Assembly (NCBI GenBank): GCA_017459445.1
Contig: JAFUDJ010000037.1
Span: 1 to 52,946, forward strand
Length of the DNA stretch: 52,946 nt
Direction: 5' to 3'
Source of the DNA: Prevotella sp.
GTDB lineage: Bacteria; Bacteroidota; Bacteroidia; Bacteroidales; Bacteroidaceae
A model generated the notes under the pieces. It made no database searches. It saw only the letters and a program-made list of their open reading frames with translations, and had not been told where the DNA came from. Positions 1 through 7,609 of the stretch are shown in pieces (within the stretch, counting starts at the first letter, position 1; each line of letters begins with the position of its first letter). The position numbers were made by a program, and so were the translations under genes.

Positions 1-165
<165 letters not shown>

Positions 166-245
166 TTATTTAAAGGGTTTATAAATTTCTTGGTCGAAAA
201 GCTTAAAAATAATGCTTTTGAAGCACTTTTTCTTGTTTTCGTGTG

Positions 246-253
246 CAAAATTA
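246..253 (-). promoter_or_regulatory. -7 promoter box of gap
   Basis: On the minus strand this reads TAATTTTG, fitting the Bacteroidota -7 consensus TAnnTTTG. It lies about 92 nt upstream of the gap start. I see no convincing -33 box. Confidence 0.5.
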
Positions 254-265
254 CAAAAAAATATC

Positions 266-273
266 TATATTTG
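266..273 (+). promoter_or_regulatory. -7 promoter box reading toward mscL
   Basis: The sequence is TATATTTG followed by CA, a good match to TAnnTTTG-CA. It sits about 150 nt upstream of mscL, so the leader would be long. The box nearly abuts the divergent gap promoter at 246-253; the two promoters may compete. The rest of 154-423 is AT-rich with nothing else recognised. Confidence 0.5.
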
Positions 274-423
274 CATCTGAAATCAATCTTAATAAAATTG
301 AAAATTGGCAATAGTACACTAAAAATTGTCCTATGTCAAGTGGAAATCTCTAAGATTGCAAAACGAAGATAGCAAAATTAAACAGTCAGTTAAATACATA
401 TCACAATTAAAAACGAAAAGATT

Positions 424-819
424 ATGGGATTTATTAGTGAATTCAAAGAGTTTGCCATGAAGGGTAACGTGATGGACATGGCAGTCGGTGTTATCATCGG
501 CGGTGCTTTTGGTAAGATTGTCTCCAGTTTGGTTGACGACGTGCTGATGCCGCTTGTCGGAATGATTACGGGCAATGTCGACTTCACCACCTTGGCTTTC
601 CAGATTGGCGAGGGTGAGGGCGCTGCTGTCCTGAAGTACGGAACGTTCATCCAGAACATTGTCGACTTCCTGATTGTTGCCTTCTGTATCTTCCTCATGC
701 TGAAGGGTATCAACAAGCTGAACCGCAAGAAGGAAGAGCCTGCAGAGCCTGCTGCTCCTGCCGGTCCTACTCAGGAAGAGCTGCTTGCCGAGATTCGTGA
801 CCTGCTGAAGCAGAAGTAA
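424..819 (+). CDS. mscL: Large-conductance mechanosensitive channel MscL
   Basis: MscL forms a homopentameric inner-membrane channel that opens under membrane tension and releases solutes during hypo-osmotic shock. The 131-residue protein has the family layout: amphipathic N-terminal helix ([15 protein letters not shown]), TM1 with the small-residue pore helix ([14 protein letters not shown]), a short periplasmic loop, TM2 (about residues 77-98, ending in LMLKGINKL) and a charged cytoplasmic helix. The linker before that last helix is rich in Pro, Ala and Glu. No clear Shine-Dalgarno precedes the ATG. The stop codon is followed at once by the ATG of the next gene in the same reading frame, so the two are probably co-transcribed. 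Confidence 0.96.
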   Translation: MGFISEFKEFAMKGNVMDMAVGVIIGGAFGKIVSSLVDDVLMPLVGMITGNVDFTTLAFQIGEGEGAAVLKYGTFIQNIVDFLIVAFCIFLMLKGINKLNRKKEEPAEPAAPAGPTQEELLAEIRDLLKQK

Positions 820-2811
820 ATGAGATATTCCTTTTCGACGACACTGCTGTGCCTGCTTGCCTTGGGCATGTGGGCACAGCCTCAGTATTCTCCCCACCGT
901 CAGCAGGAACGCCTGAACCGTGGGTTGATAGCTTTCAATACGGCTCAGCATACCACCTTTGTGTCGTGGCGTTACTTCGACGGGGAATCCGATTGCCGCT
1001 ACCAGCTTTTCCGCAACGGGCAGCCGGTAGCGTCAACCCGTCGCACCTCTGTCACCCTCCCGGCGGCCAGTCAGCCGGACGACCGCTATCAGGTGAAAGT
1101 GCTTGATGCGAATGGTGAGGTGAAAGAGACTACTCCCGCCGTCAAGCCCCATGCTTCTCATGCCCTAAGAGTGCCGTTGAAACTACCTGATTGCACGGTT
1201 CTCAATAATGCCGCCTGCTATCATCCCAATGACATCAGCATCGGTGATGTTGACGGCGACGGGCAGTATGAGTTGTTTGTCAAATGGAATCCGGCAGGCG
1301 CCAAGGATAACTCCCATCAGGGACAGACGGCCAATGTCGTCATTGACTGCTATCGGCTGGACGGTACCCGCCTATGGAGCATTAACCTGGGACCTAACAT
1401 CCGTGCCGGTGCCCACTACACGCAGTTCCTTGTCTACGATTTTGACGGCGACGGCAGGGCGGAGATGATTTGCAAAACCGCCTCGGGAAGTACCGACGGA
1501 CAGGGCCGCTACGTCAGTCAGGCAGCCGACGATAGCGCCATCCGCAACTGTGATGACCACCGCTATTACCGTAATGACAATGGCCATGTGCTGGCAGGGC
1601 CGGAGCTGCTGACCGTGTTTGACGGACAGACAGGGGCAGCCGTACATACCGTATGGTATAATCCCAACCGTGCCGGCAGTTTCAACCAAGAAGGTACCAA
1701 CCCCGAAGGCCGTGCTTTCTGGGGCGACGACCATGGAAACCGCGCCGAGCGCTATCTGGCTTGTGCGGCCTATTTGGACGGTTTGCGGCCGTCAGCCGTG
1801 TTCGTCCGTGGCTATTATACCCGTTCTTACCTCTGGGCAGTCGACTATCGTGACGGCAAGCTTATACACCGTTGGCTTCATGCCTCGGTCAGTGACACGA
1901 CGGTGGAGCACTACGATGCCTCGTGGACAAAGACCGTCAAGACCTATGCTTCCAATACTTGTGGCATGGGCGGCCATTTCACGGCATTCGGCAACGGCAA
2001 CCATAACCTCTCCGTGGGCGACTACGACGGCGACGGCAAAGATGAGATTACCATCGGCTCAGCCGCGATTGACGATGACGGCCAGCTGCTTTATAGCGTA
2101 GGTTTCGGGCATGGCGATGCCATCCACGTCACCGACTTGATACCTTCGCGGCCAGGTTTGGAGGTGTTTCACGTCCATGAAAGCCGCATTCCCGGCAACG
2201 ACTATGGCTGGGACATCCATGATGCCCGTACAGGAGAAGTCCTCCACCATGCCGAGGGCAATGAAGACAACGGGCGGGGCATTGCCGCCGACCTCATGGC
2301 CGACCACCGTGGCTTTGAATTCGCCTCCGCCAACGACTGGCAGCTGCGTGCCGCCGACACGGGCGACGTGCTCTCCCGGCGGGGCGGCAGCTTGAATTTC
2401 CGTATCTACTGGGATGGCACCTTGCAGGACAACCTCGCCGATGGCGGCATGGGCAGAACCGGTTACGACGGGCACTACAACGGCTTGCGCCGTCCTTATA
2501 CCATACAAGCGTGGCGTGGCAACGGTATGACTACCGTGGCCACCATGCCCCACTACTCGTGTAATGGCACCAAACAGACGCCCAATCTCAGCTGCGACTT
2601 GTTTGGCGACTGGCGGGAAGAGGTTATTTTGCACGACGATGACGGCAACCTCTATATCTATTCCTCGTCCATGCCTACCGACTACAATGTGCCCTGCCTG
2701 CTCACCGACCCTGTCTATCGCATGGGAATCGTCTGGCAGCAGACGGCTTACAACCAGCCGCCCCATCTGGGGTACTATCTGCCTGACCGTGCTGTAAAGG
2801 TGGAAGAGTAA
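820..2811 (+). CDS. Secreted rhamnogalacturonan lyase, PL11-type (copy 1)
   Basis: This 663-residue protein resembles family PL11 rhamnogalacturonan I lyases (Bacillus YesW/YesX), which cleave the rhamnose-galacturonate backbone of pectin by beta-elimination. A signal peptide (about residues 1-19, ending in WAQ) is followed by a fibronectin-like beta domain (about 24-105) and then the beta-propeller. The propeller carries calcium-binding DxDxDG loops: DVDGDG near 140, DFDGDG near 206, DYDGDG near 402; a conserved GDWREEV lies near 595. Start choice: the ATG directly after the mscL stop codon gives a perfect signal peptide. It is closely similar over its length to the next gene but lacks that gene's C-terminal extension. 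The product is probably periplasmic or surface exposed. Confidence 0.9.
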   Translation: MRYSFSTTLLCLLALGMWAQPQYSPHRQQERLNRGLIAFNTAQHTTFVSWRYFDGESDCRYQLFRNGQPVASTRRTSVTLPAASQPDDRYQVKVLDANGEVKETTPAVKPHASHALRVPLKLPDCTVLNNAACYHPNDISIGDVDGDGQYELFVKWNPAGAKDNSHQGQTANVVIDCYRLDGTRLWSINLGPNIRAGAHYTQFLVYDFDGDGRAEMICKTASGSTDGQGRYVSQAADDSAIRNCDDHRYYRNDNGHVLAGPELLTVFDGQTGAAVHTVWYNPNRAGSFNQEGTNPEGRAFWGDDHGNRAERYLACAAYLDGLRPSAVFVRGYYTRSYLWAVDYRDGKLIHRWLHASVSDTTVEHYDASWTKTVKTYASNTCGMGGHFTAFGNGNHNLSVGDYDGDGKDEITIGSAAIDDDGQLLYSVGFGHGDAIHVTDLIPSRPGLEVFHVHESRIPGNDYGWDIHDARTGEVLHHAEGNEDNGRGIAADLMADHRGFEFASANDWQLRAADTGDVLSRRGGSLNFRIYWDGTLQDNLADGGMGRTGYDGHYNGLRRPYTIQAWRGNGMTTVATMPHYSCNGTKQTPNLSCDLFGDWREEVILHDDDGNLYIYSSSMPTDYNVPCLLTDPVYRMGIVWQQTAYNQPPHLGYYLPDRAVKVEE

Positions 2812-2881
2812 CTATATAAAGAAATAGGTGTAATATCAAAAAGTTTCTCCTAAGCATATAACATACATAATAAATAGGTTT

Positions 2882-5569
2882 ATGAAAACATTTCAATTAA
2901 CAGCGCTGCTATGCCTGCTGTCATTAGGCGTCAGCGCACAACCCAACTACAGTGCCGACCGACAGCAAGAGAAGCTGGACAGAGGCCTGACAGCCTTTGG
3001 TACCAACAATGCCACCTGCATCAACTGGCGCTACTTCAGCTCAGAGAAAGACTGTAAGTACCAGCTGTTCCGCAATGGCCGGCTGATGGTAGAGACACAG
3101 CGAACCTCGCACACGATTCCCGTGAAGGCCAATACGGACGATACCTATCAACTGAAAGTCGTTGATGCAGCAGGTAACGTCATTGAAACTTCTGCCGAGG
3201 TGAATCCCTGGGAGTCGAACATGTTCAAGATTGAGTTGGTGAGACCCGGTAATATCTATACGCCTAACGACATCAGCGTGGGCGATGTCGATGGCGACGG
3301 CCAGTACGAACTGTTTGTCAAATGGGACCCGTCCGACTCGCAGGACAATAGTTTTGCCGGTACGACGTCGCCTGTTGTCATTGACTGCTACAAGATTGAC
3401 GGCACCCGCCTGTGGAGCATTAATCTGGGTAAGAACATCCGTGCCGGTGCCCACTATACGCAGTTCCTGGTTTATGACTTCGACGGTGACGGCTCTGCCG
3501 AGATGATGTGCAAGACGGCTCCCGGCAGCAAGGATGCTAACGGCAACTACGTCAGTGCAGCAGCCGACGAGGCAGCCATCCGCAACGTCGACAACACCAA
3601 GGACTATCGCAACGGCAACGGACACGTCACGGGCGGCGAAGAGTTCCTGACGGTGTTCAGCGGCAAGACAGGCGAGGCCGTACATACCATTTGGTATAAT
3701 CCCAACCGTGCCTTGACCGTGGGTAACGGCAACATGACCTATGGCGCGTGGGAAAGCGTCATAGGCAAGAGTACCAACTACAATCGTGGCGAGCGTTATA
3801 ACTCCTGTGTGGCCTATCTCGACGGGCAGCATCCTACGGCCGTCTTTAACCGTGGCTATTATACGCATGCTTTCTTCTGGGCAGTTGACTATAAGGAACA
3901 CAAGCTGGTGCACCGCTGGCTCCATGCCTCCATGAGCAATACGAAAGTCGAGCACTATGATGCTGACATGAAGAAGACAACCCGTTACTATTCTTCTAAC
4001 ACCAGCGGCATGGGCAGCCACTATACCGCCTTTGGCAACGGCAACCATAACATCTCCGTTGGCGACTACGACGGCGATGGCAAGGATGAGATAACCTTCG
4101 GTTCGGCTGCCATTGACGACGACGGACAGCTGATGTATAGCGTAGGCTTTGGCCATGGCGATGCCATCCATGTGGGCAAGATGATTCCCGACCGCGAGGG
4201 CTTGCAGGTGTTCCATGTCCACGAGGAAACTATTACTGGCAACAGCTACGGCTGGGACCTCCACGACGCCAAGACGGGCGAGGTCATCTGGAGTGCTGCC
4301 GGTGCTGAGGACAACGGACGTGGCATTGCTGCCGACCTCATTCCCACCAACCGTGGCTACGAGTTCGCCTCGTCCAACGACCGCGACCACCGTTCCGCCA
4401 CGACGGGTCAGGTGGTGACCACCAAGCATGCCTCTTGCAACTTCCGCATTTACTGGGATGGAACCTTACAGGACAATCTGGCCGACGGCGGCTACGAAGA
4501 GAAGTACACGATTACCCGCTGGAACGGTTCGAGTTTTGCGACGGTAGCCACCTTGGAGGGCTCGTCGTGCAACACCACCAAGCGCACGCCCAACCTCTCG
4601 TGCGACCTCTTCGGCGACTGGCGCGAGGAAGTCATCCTGCACGACAATAACCACACGCTCTATGTCTATACGTCACCACAACCCACCAATTACAGGGTTC
4701 CCTGTCTGATGACCGACCACATCTACCGTATGGGCATCGCCTGGCAGCAGTCGAGCTACAACCAGCCGCCCCACTTAGGATATTATCTGCCCGACGTGGC
4801 AGAGAATATGAGCCAGGCAAAGGAAACGGTATACTATGACCCGGAGAATGTCGATGGCGACGATGACAACAAGGATTACAACGTGGTAGGGACGGGTGAC
4901 ATCGTCTGGTCGCTGGTCAGCGGCACCGATGCTCCGGCAGTTACCAGCGATGCCATTGCCCAGTACATCACTGTCGGTAGCGTCACCAAGGGCAGCAGTT
5001 TGAAGGAAGTCGGCCCTAAGAGCGTCGACGGCGTTTCGCAGACACAGTTCAGCTACGACATTGAAGATTCCACCAACAAGCTGAAAGAGTCGACGGCTTC
5101 CGACAACAATGCCCTGACGTTCTACTTTACCGTGATGGACGGCTGTCAGTTTATTCCCAAGTCCATTGCTTTCAATGCCACTCGCTACGGCACGGACGGT
5201 GGGGCGATAGACGTCGCATGGCTGAACGGCGACGGCACCTCCGAGGGAGTAGCCGACGGCATCACTCCTGAGCGTAACAATGCCACACCTCCTTATTCCA
5301 GTTGCGATTATAAGCTGCTGAACCACGAGCCTACCAGCGGTACCATGGGTGTACGGTTCAATATCTACAAGATTACCAACAACAAGCAGATAGGACTTGG
5401 CAATGTCGTTGTCAACGGGCAAGTGGTACAATCCAAGGGCACTGGTGTGCGCAGCATCAGGCAGGACGGCATCATGGGCAACGTTTGGTACACCCTGCAA
5501 GGCATGCGCACCGACCGTCCCGCCAAGGGCGTTTACATCCGTAATGGCAAGAAAGTCGTCATCAAGTAA
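2882..5569 (+). CDS. Secreted rhamnogalacturonan lyase, PL11-type with C-terminal extension (copy 2)
   Basis: A tandem paralogue of the preceding lyase (895 residues). It has a signal peptide (MKTFQLTALLCLLSLGVSAQ), the beta domain, and a propeller with calcium loops near residues 132, 198 and 394 and GDWREEV near 577. From about residue 650 it adds some 240 residues absent from copy 1: an acidic linker (DGDDDNKD), a predicted beta-sandwich, and a C-terminal tail (WYTLQGMRTDRPAKGVYI, then NGKKVVIK). Such tails are common on secreted Prevotella-type proteins and may serve in export or anchoring; that role is inferred. A 70-nt gap separates it from copy 1. The stop codon abuts the SulP start in the same frame. 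Confidence 0.9.
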   Translation: MKTFQLTALLCLLSLGVSAQPNYSADRQQEKLDRGLTAFGTNNATCINWRYFSSEKDCKYQLFRNGRLMVETQRTSHTIPVKANTDDTYQLKVVDAAGNVIETSAEVNPWESNMFKIELVRPGNIYTPNDISVGDVDGDGQYELFVKWDPSDSQDNSFAGTTSPVVIDCYKIDGTRLWSINLGKNIRAGAHYTQFLVYDFDGDGSAEMMCKTAPGSKDANGNYVSAAADEAAIRNVDNTKDYRNGNGHVTGGEEFLTVFSGKTGEAVHTIWYNPNRALTVGNGNMTYGAWESVIGKSTNYNRGERYNSCVAYLDGQHPTAVFNRGYYTHAFFWAVDYKEHKLVHRWLHASMSNTKVEHYDADMKKTTRYYSSNTSGMGSHYTAFGNGNHNISVGDYDGDGKDEITFGSAAIDDDGQLMYSVGFGHGDAIHVGKMIPDREGLQVFHVHEETITGNSYGWDLHDAKTGEVIWSAAGAEDNGRGIAADLIPTNRGYEFASSNDRDHRSATTGQVVTTKHASCNFRIYWDGTLQDNLADGGYEEKYTITRWNGSSFATVATLEGSSCNTTKRTPNLSCDLFGDWREEVILHDNNHTLYVYTSPQPTNYRVPCLMTDHIYRMGIAWQQSSYNQPPHLGYYLPDVAENMSQAKETVYYDPENVDGDDDNKDYNVVGTGDIVWSLVSGTDAPAVTSDAIAQYITVGSVTKGSSLKEVGPKSVDGVSQTQFSYDIEDSTNKLKESTASDNNALTFYFTVMDGCQFIPKSIAFNATRYGTDGGAIDVAWLNGDGTSEGVADGITPERNNATPPYSSCDYKLLNHEPTSGTMGVRFNIYKITNNKQIGLGNVVVNGQVVQSKGTGVRSIRQDGIMGNVWYTLQGMRTDRPAKGVYIRNGKKVVIK

Positions 5570-7279
5570 ATGGAGAAGACACTCGATTTCAAGCCGAAGT
5601 TCTTTTCGGCACTCAAGCACTACGACCGCAAGACATTCACGGCCGACCTCATGGCCGGCGTGATTGTCGGCATCGTAGCCCTGCCGCTGGCCATAGCCTT
5701 TGGCATAGCCAGTGGCGTATCGCCAGAGAAAGGCATCATCACCGCCATCGTGGCCGGGCTCATGATTTCGCTGTTTGGTGGTTCGAAAGTACAGATTGGC
5801 GGCCCCACGGGAGCCTTCATCATCATCGTCTACGGCATCATCCAGCAGTACGGCATGCAGGGCCTCACCGTGGCTACGCTCATGGCTGGTGTGTTCCTCA
5901 TCCTGCTGGGTGTGTTGCGCTTGGGCACCATCATCAAGTATATTCCTTATCCCATCGTTGTGGGCTTTACCAGCGGTATTGCCGTCACCATCTTCTCCAC
6001 ACAGGTCAAGGACTTGCTGGGCATGACGATGTCGTCGGTGCCGTCGGATTTTGTGGAAAAGTGGATTGCCTATATCAATAACGTCGGTCATATCGACTGG
6101 TGGAGCGCTCTGATAGGCATCGCCAGCGTGGTGCTCATAGCCGTATGGCCCCAGCTGGCGCGCCTCTTCCACCTCTCGCCTCTCAAGGCTCTGCCCGGCT
6201 CGTTGGTGGCTATCATCGTCATGACCGTGGCCGCTCTGCTGCTGAAGCAGTATGCCGGTGTGACCACCATCGAGACCATCGGCGACCGCTTCAGCATCAA
6301 CTCCACGCTGCCCGACGCCGTGGTGCCCGCCTTGTCGTGGGAAGTCATCAAGAGCTTGGTAGGCCCTGCTGTGACTATTGCCGTTTTGGGAGCCATCGAG
6401 TCGCTGCTGTCGGCCACCGTGGCCGACGGTGTCATCGGCGACCACCACAACTCGAATACCGAGCTCATCGGACAGGGCATAGCCAACATCGCCTCGCCCC
6501 TGTTCGGCGGCATTCCCGCCACCGGAGCCATCGCCCGCACCATGACCAACATCAACAACGGCGGACGTACCCCCGTGGCCGGCATCATCCATGCCTTGGT
6601 GCTGCTCGTCATCTTCCTCTTTCTCATGCCCTTGGCGCAGTATATCCCTATGGCTTGCCTGGCCGGTGTGCTGGTCGTCGTCAGCTACGGCATGAGCGGC
6701 TGGCGGTCGTTCCTGGCCATGGCCCGTCGCAATCCGAAGAGCGACGTCACGGTGTTGCTGCTGACGTTCTTCCTCACCATCATCTTTGACCTGACGGTAG
6801 CTATTGAGTTTGGACTTGTCTGTGCCTGTCTGCTCTTCATGCGCCGTATGGCTGAGACCACCGAGGTTCACGCCATCCTCAACGAGATTGACCTGAACGA
6901 GGATGCCGACATGCAGCGTGGCAACTTGGAGCACCTCGTCATCCCCGAGGGTGTCGAGGTCTACGAAATCAACGGCCCCTACTTCTTCGGTGCCGGAACG
7001 CGCTTCGAGGACATCATGGCCCGCTACGGCAGCCGTCCCCGCGTCCGTATCATCCGCATGCGCAAGGTGCCGTTCATCGACTCCACGGGCATGCACAATC
7101 TGGAGAACATGTGCCGCATGAGCCAGAAGGAGGGCGTCACCGTCGTTCTCTCGGGCGTCAACCACAAGGTGGAGGCTGTCTTGCAGCGCAATGGGTTCCC
7201 CGAACTGCTGGGACAGCAGAACATCTGCAACCATATCGACCTTGCCCTGGCACGGGCTCGCGAAATCGTGGGCGGATAG
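5570..7279 (+). CDS. SulP/SLC26 family anion transporter with STAS domain
   Basis: This 569-residue membrane protein has the SulP plan: about 12-14 membrane segments (roughly residues 22-420) and a cytoplasmic STAS domain (about 455-560). Visible family features are the early PLAIAFGIASG segment (SulP signature PLALAFAIASG-like), the GGPTGAF segment, and the STAS motif VPFIDSTGMHNLE. SulP carriers move sulfate, bicarbonate or other anions across the inner membrane; the substrate here cannot be read from sequence. Sulfate released from host or plant glycans is one possibility given the neighbouring lyases, and bicarbonate is equally plausible. The ATG follows the lyase stop codon without a gap and in the same frame. 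Confidence 0.92.
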   Translation: MEKTLDFKPKFFSALKHYDRKTFTADLMAGVIVGIVALPLAIAFGIASGVSPEKGIITAIVAGLMISLFGGSKVQIGGPTGAFIIIVYGIIQQYGMQGLTVATLMAGVFLILLGVLRLGTIIKYIPYPIVVGFTSGIAVTIFSTQVKDLLGMTMSSVPSDFVEKWIAYINNVGHIDWWSALIGIASVVLIAVWPQLARLFHLSPLKALPGSLVAIIVMTVAALLLKQYAGVTTIETIGDRFSINSTLPDAVVPALSWEVIKSLVGPAVTIAVLGAIESLLSATVADGVIGDHHNSNTELIGQGIANIASPLFGGIPATGAIARTMTNINNGGRTPVAGIIHALVLLVIFLFLMPLAQYIPMACLAGVLVVVSYGMSGWRSFLAMARRNPKSDVTVLLLTFFLTIIFDLTVAIEFGLVCACLLFMRRMAETTEVHAILNEIDLNEDADMQRGNLEHLVIPEGVEVYEINGPYFFGAGTRFEDIMARYGSRPRVRIIRMRKVPFIDSTGMHNLENMCRMSQKEGVTVVLSGVNHKVEAVLQRNGFPELLGQQNICNHIDLALARAREIVGG

Positions 7280-7428
7280 TGCTTCCTGCATGTCGTATAG
7301 GCAGAAATAGCCATGTAGACATGTCAAAATGCAGGTATATGGATGCAAGGCGCGTCAAAACCTTTGATTTATATCAAAAAATGCTTCACTTTTGGCGTCG
7401 GACTGATACAACGTAAGGGGAAAATCCC

Positions 7429-7436
7429 TACCTTTG
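7429..7436 (+). promoter_or_regulatory. -7 box of the putative small RNA
   Basis: TACCTTTG followed by CA, an exact TAnnTTTG match, lies 150 nt after the SulP gene. No gene starts downstream before the terminator at 7498-7530, so it would drive a short transcript only. Confidence 0.5.
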
Positions 7437-7440
7437 CAAC

Positions 7441-7530
7441 GTCAAATAGATATTTTTTGATTTGTTTTAGTAGATTAGTTTTTAAGTAGTTTGTTTTAAA
7501 AACGCCTGTCGTGATGACAAGCGTTTTTTT
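7441..7530 (+). ncRNA. Candidate small RNA of about 90 nt
   Basis: A good -7 box (7429-7436) and a strong intrinsic terminator (7498-7530) bracket about 90 nt that contain no credible ORF. The 5' part is very AT/GT-rich (runs such as TTTGTTTTAG and GTTTTTAAG). The next gene has its own promoter at 7597-7604, beyond the terminator, so this transcript would be independent. It could be a trans-acting sRNA or the remnant of a leader. I do not recognise a family. The evidence is the promoter-terminator pair alone. Confidence 0.4.
7498..7530 (+). terminator. Rho-independent terminator
   Basis: AAAACGC (from 7499) pairs with GCGTTTT (7521-7527), with an inner TGTC/GACA stem (7507-7510 with 7516-7519) and a 5-nt loop, followed by a run of seven T. 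The stem contains one mismatch (7506/7520). Confidence 0.7.
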
Positions 7531-7596
7531 GTGCCCGGGGAGGGCTGCCCGTTAGAAAAAGTCAAGAATTCTCTTGGCTCTTTGCACGCTTATTCG

Positions 7597-7604
7597 TACC
7601 TTTG
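7597..7604 (+). promoter_or_regulatory. -7 box directly before the DUF4450-like gene
   Basis: TACCTTTG followed by CA. Only 5 nt separate the box from the ATG at 7610, so the transcript would start at or beside the start codon (leaderless). Confidence 0.6.
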
Positions 7605-7609
7605 CACCT

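Noticed and set aside
3041-4429. Antisense ORF of 462 codons over lyase copy 2
   Set aside because: Same shadow effect; the plus strand has a full PL11 protein with calcium motifs.
4775-7348. Long antisense ORF of 857 codons on the minus strand over the SulP gene
   Set aside because: It is rich in His, Asp and Gly with no family motif and lies opposite a clear SulP gene; GC-rich codon bias opens antisense frames.
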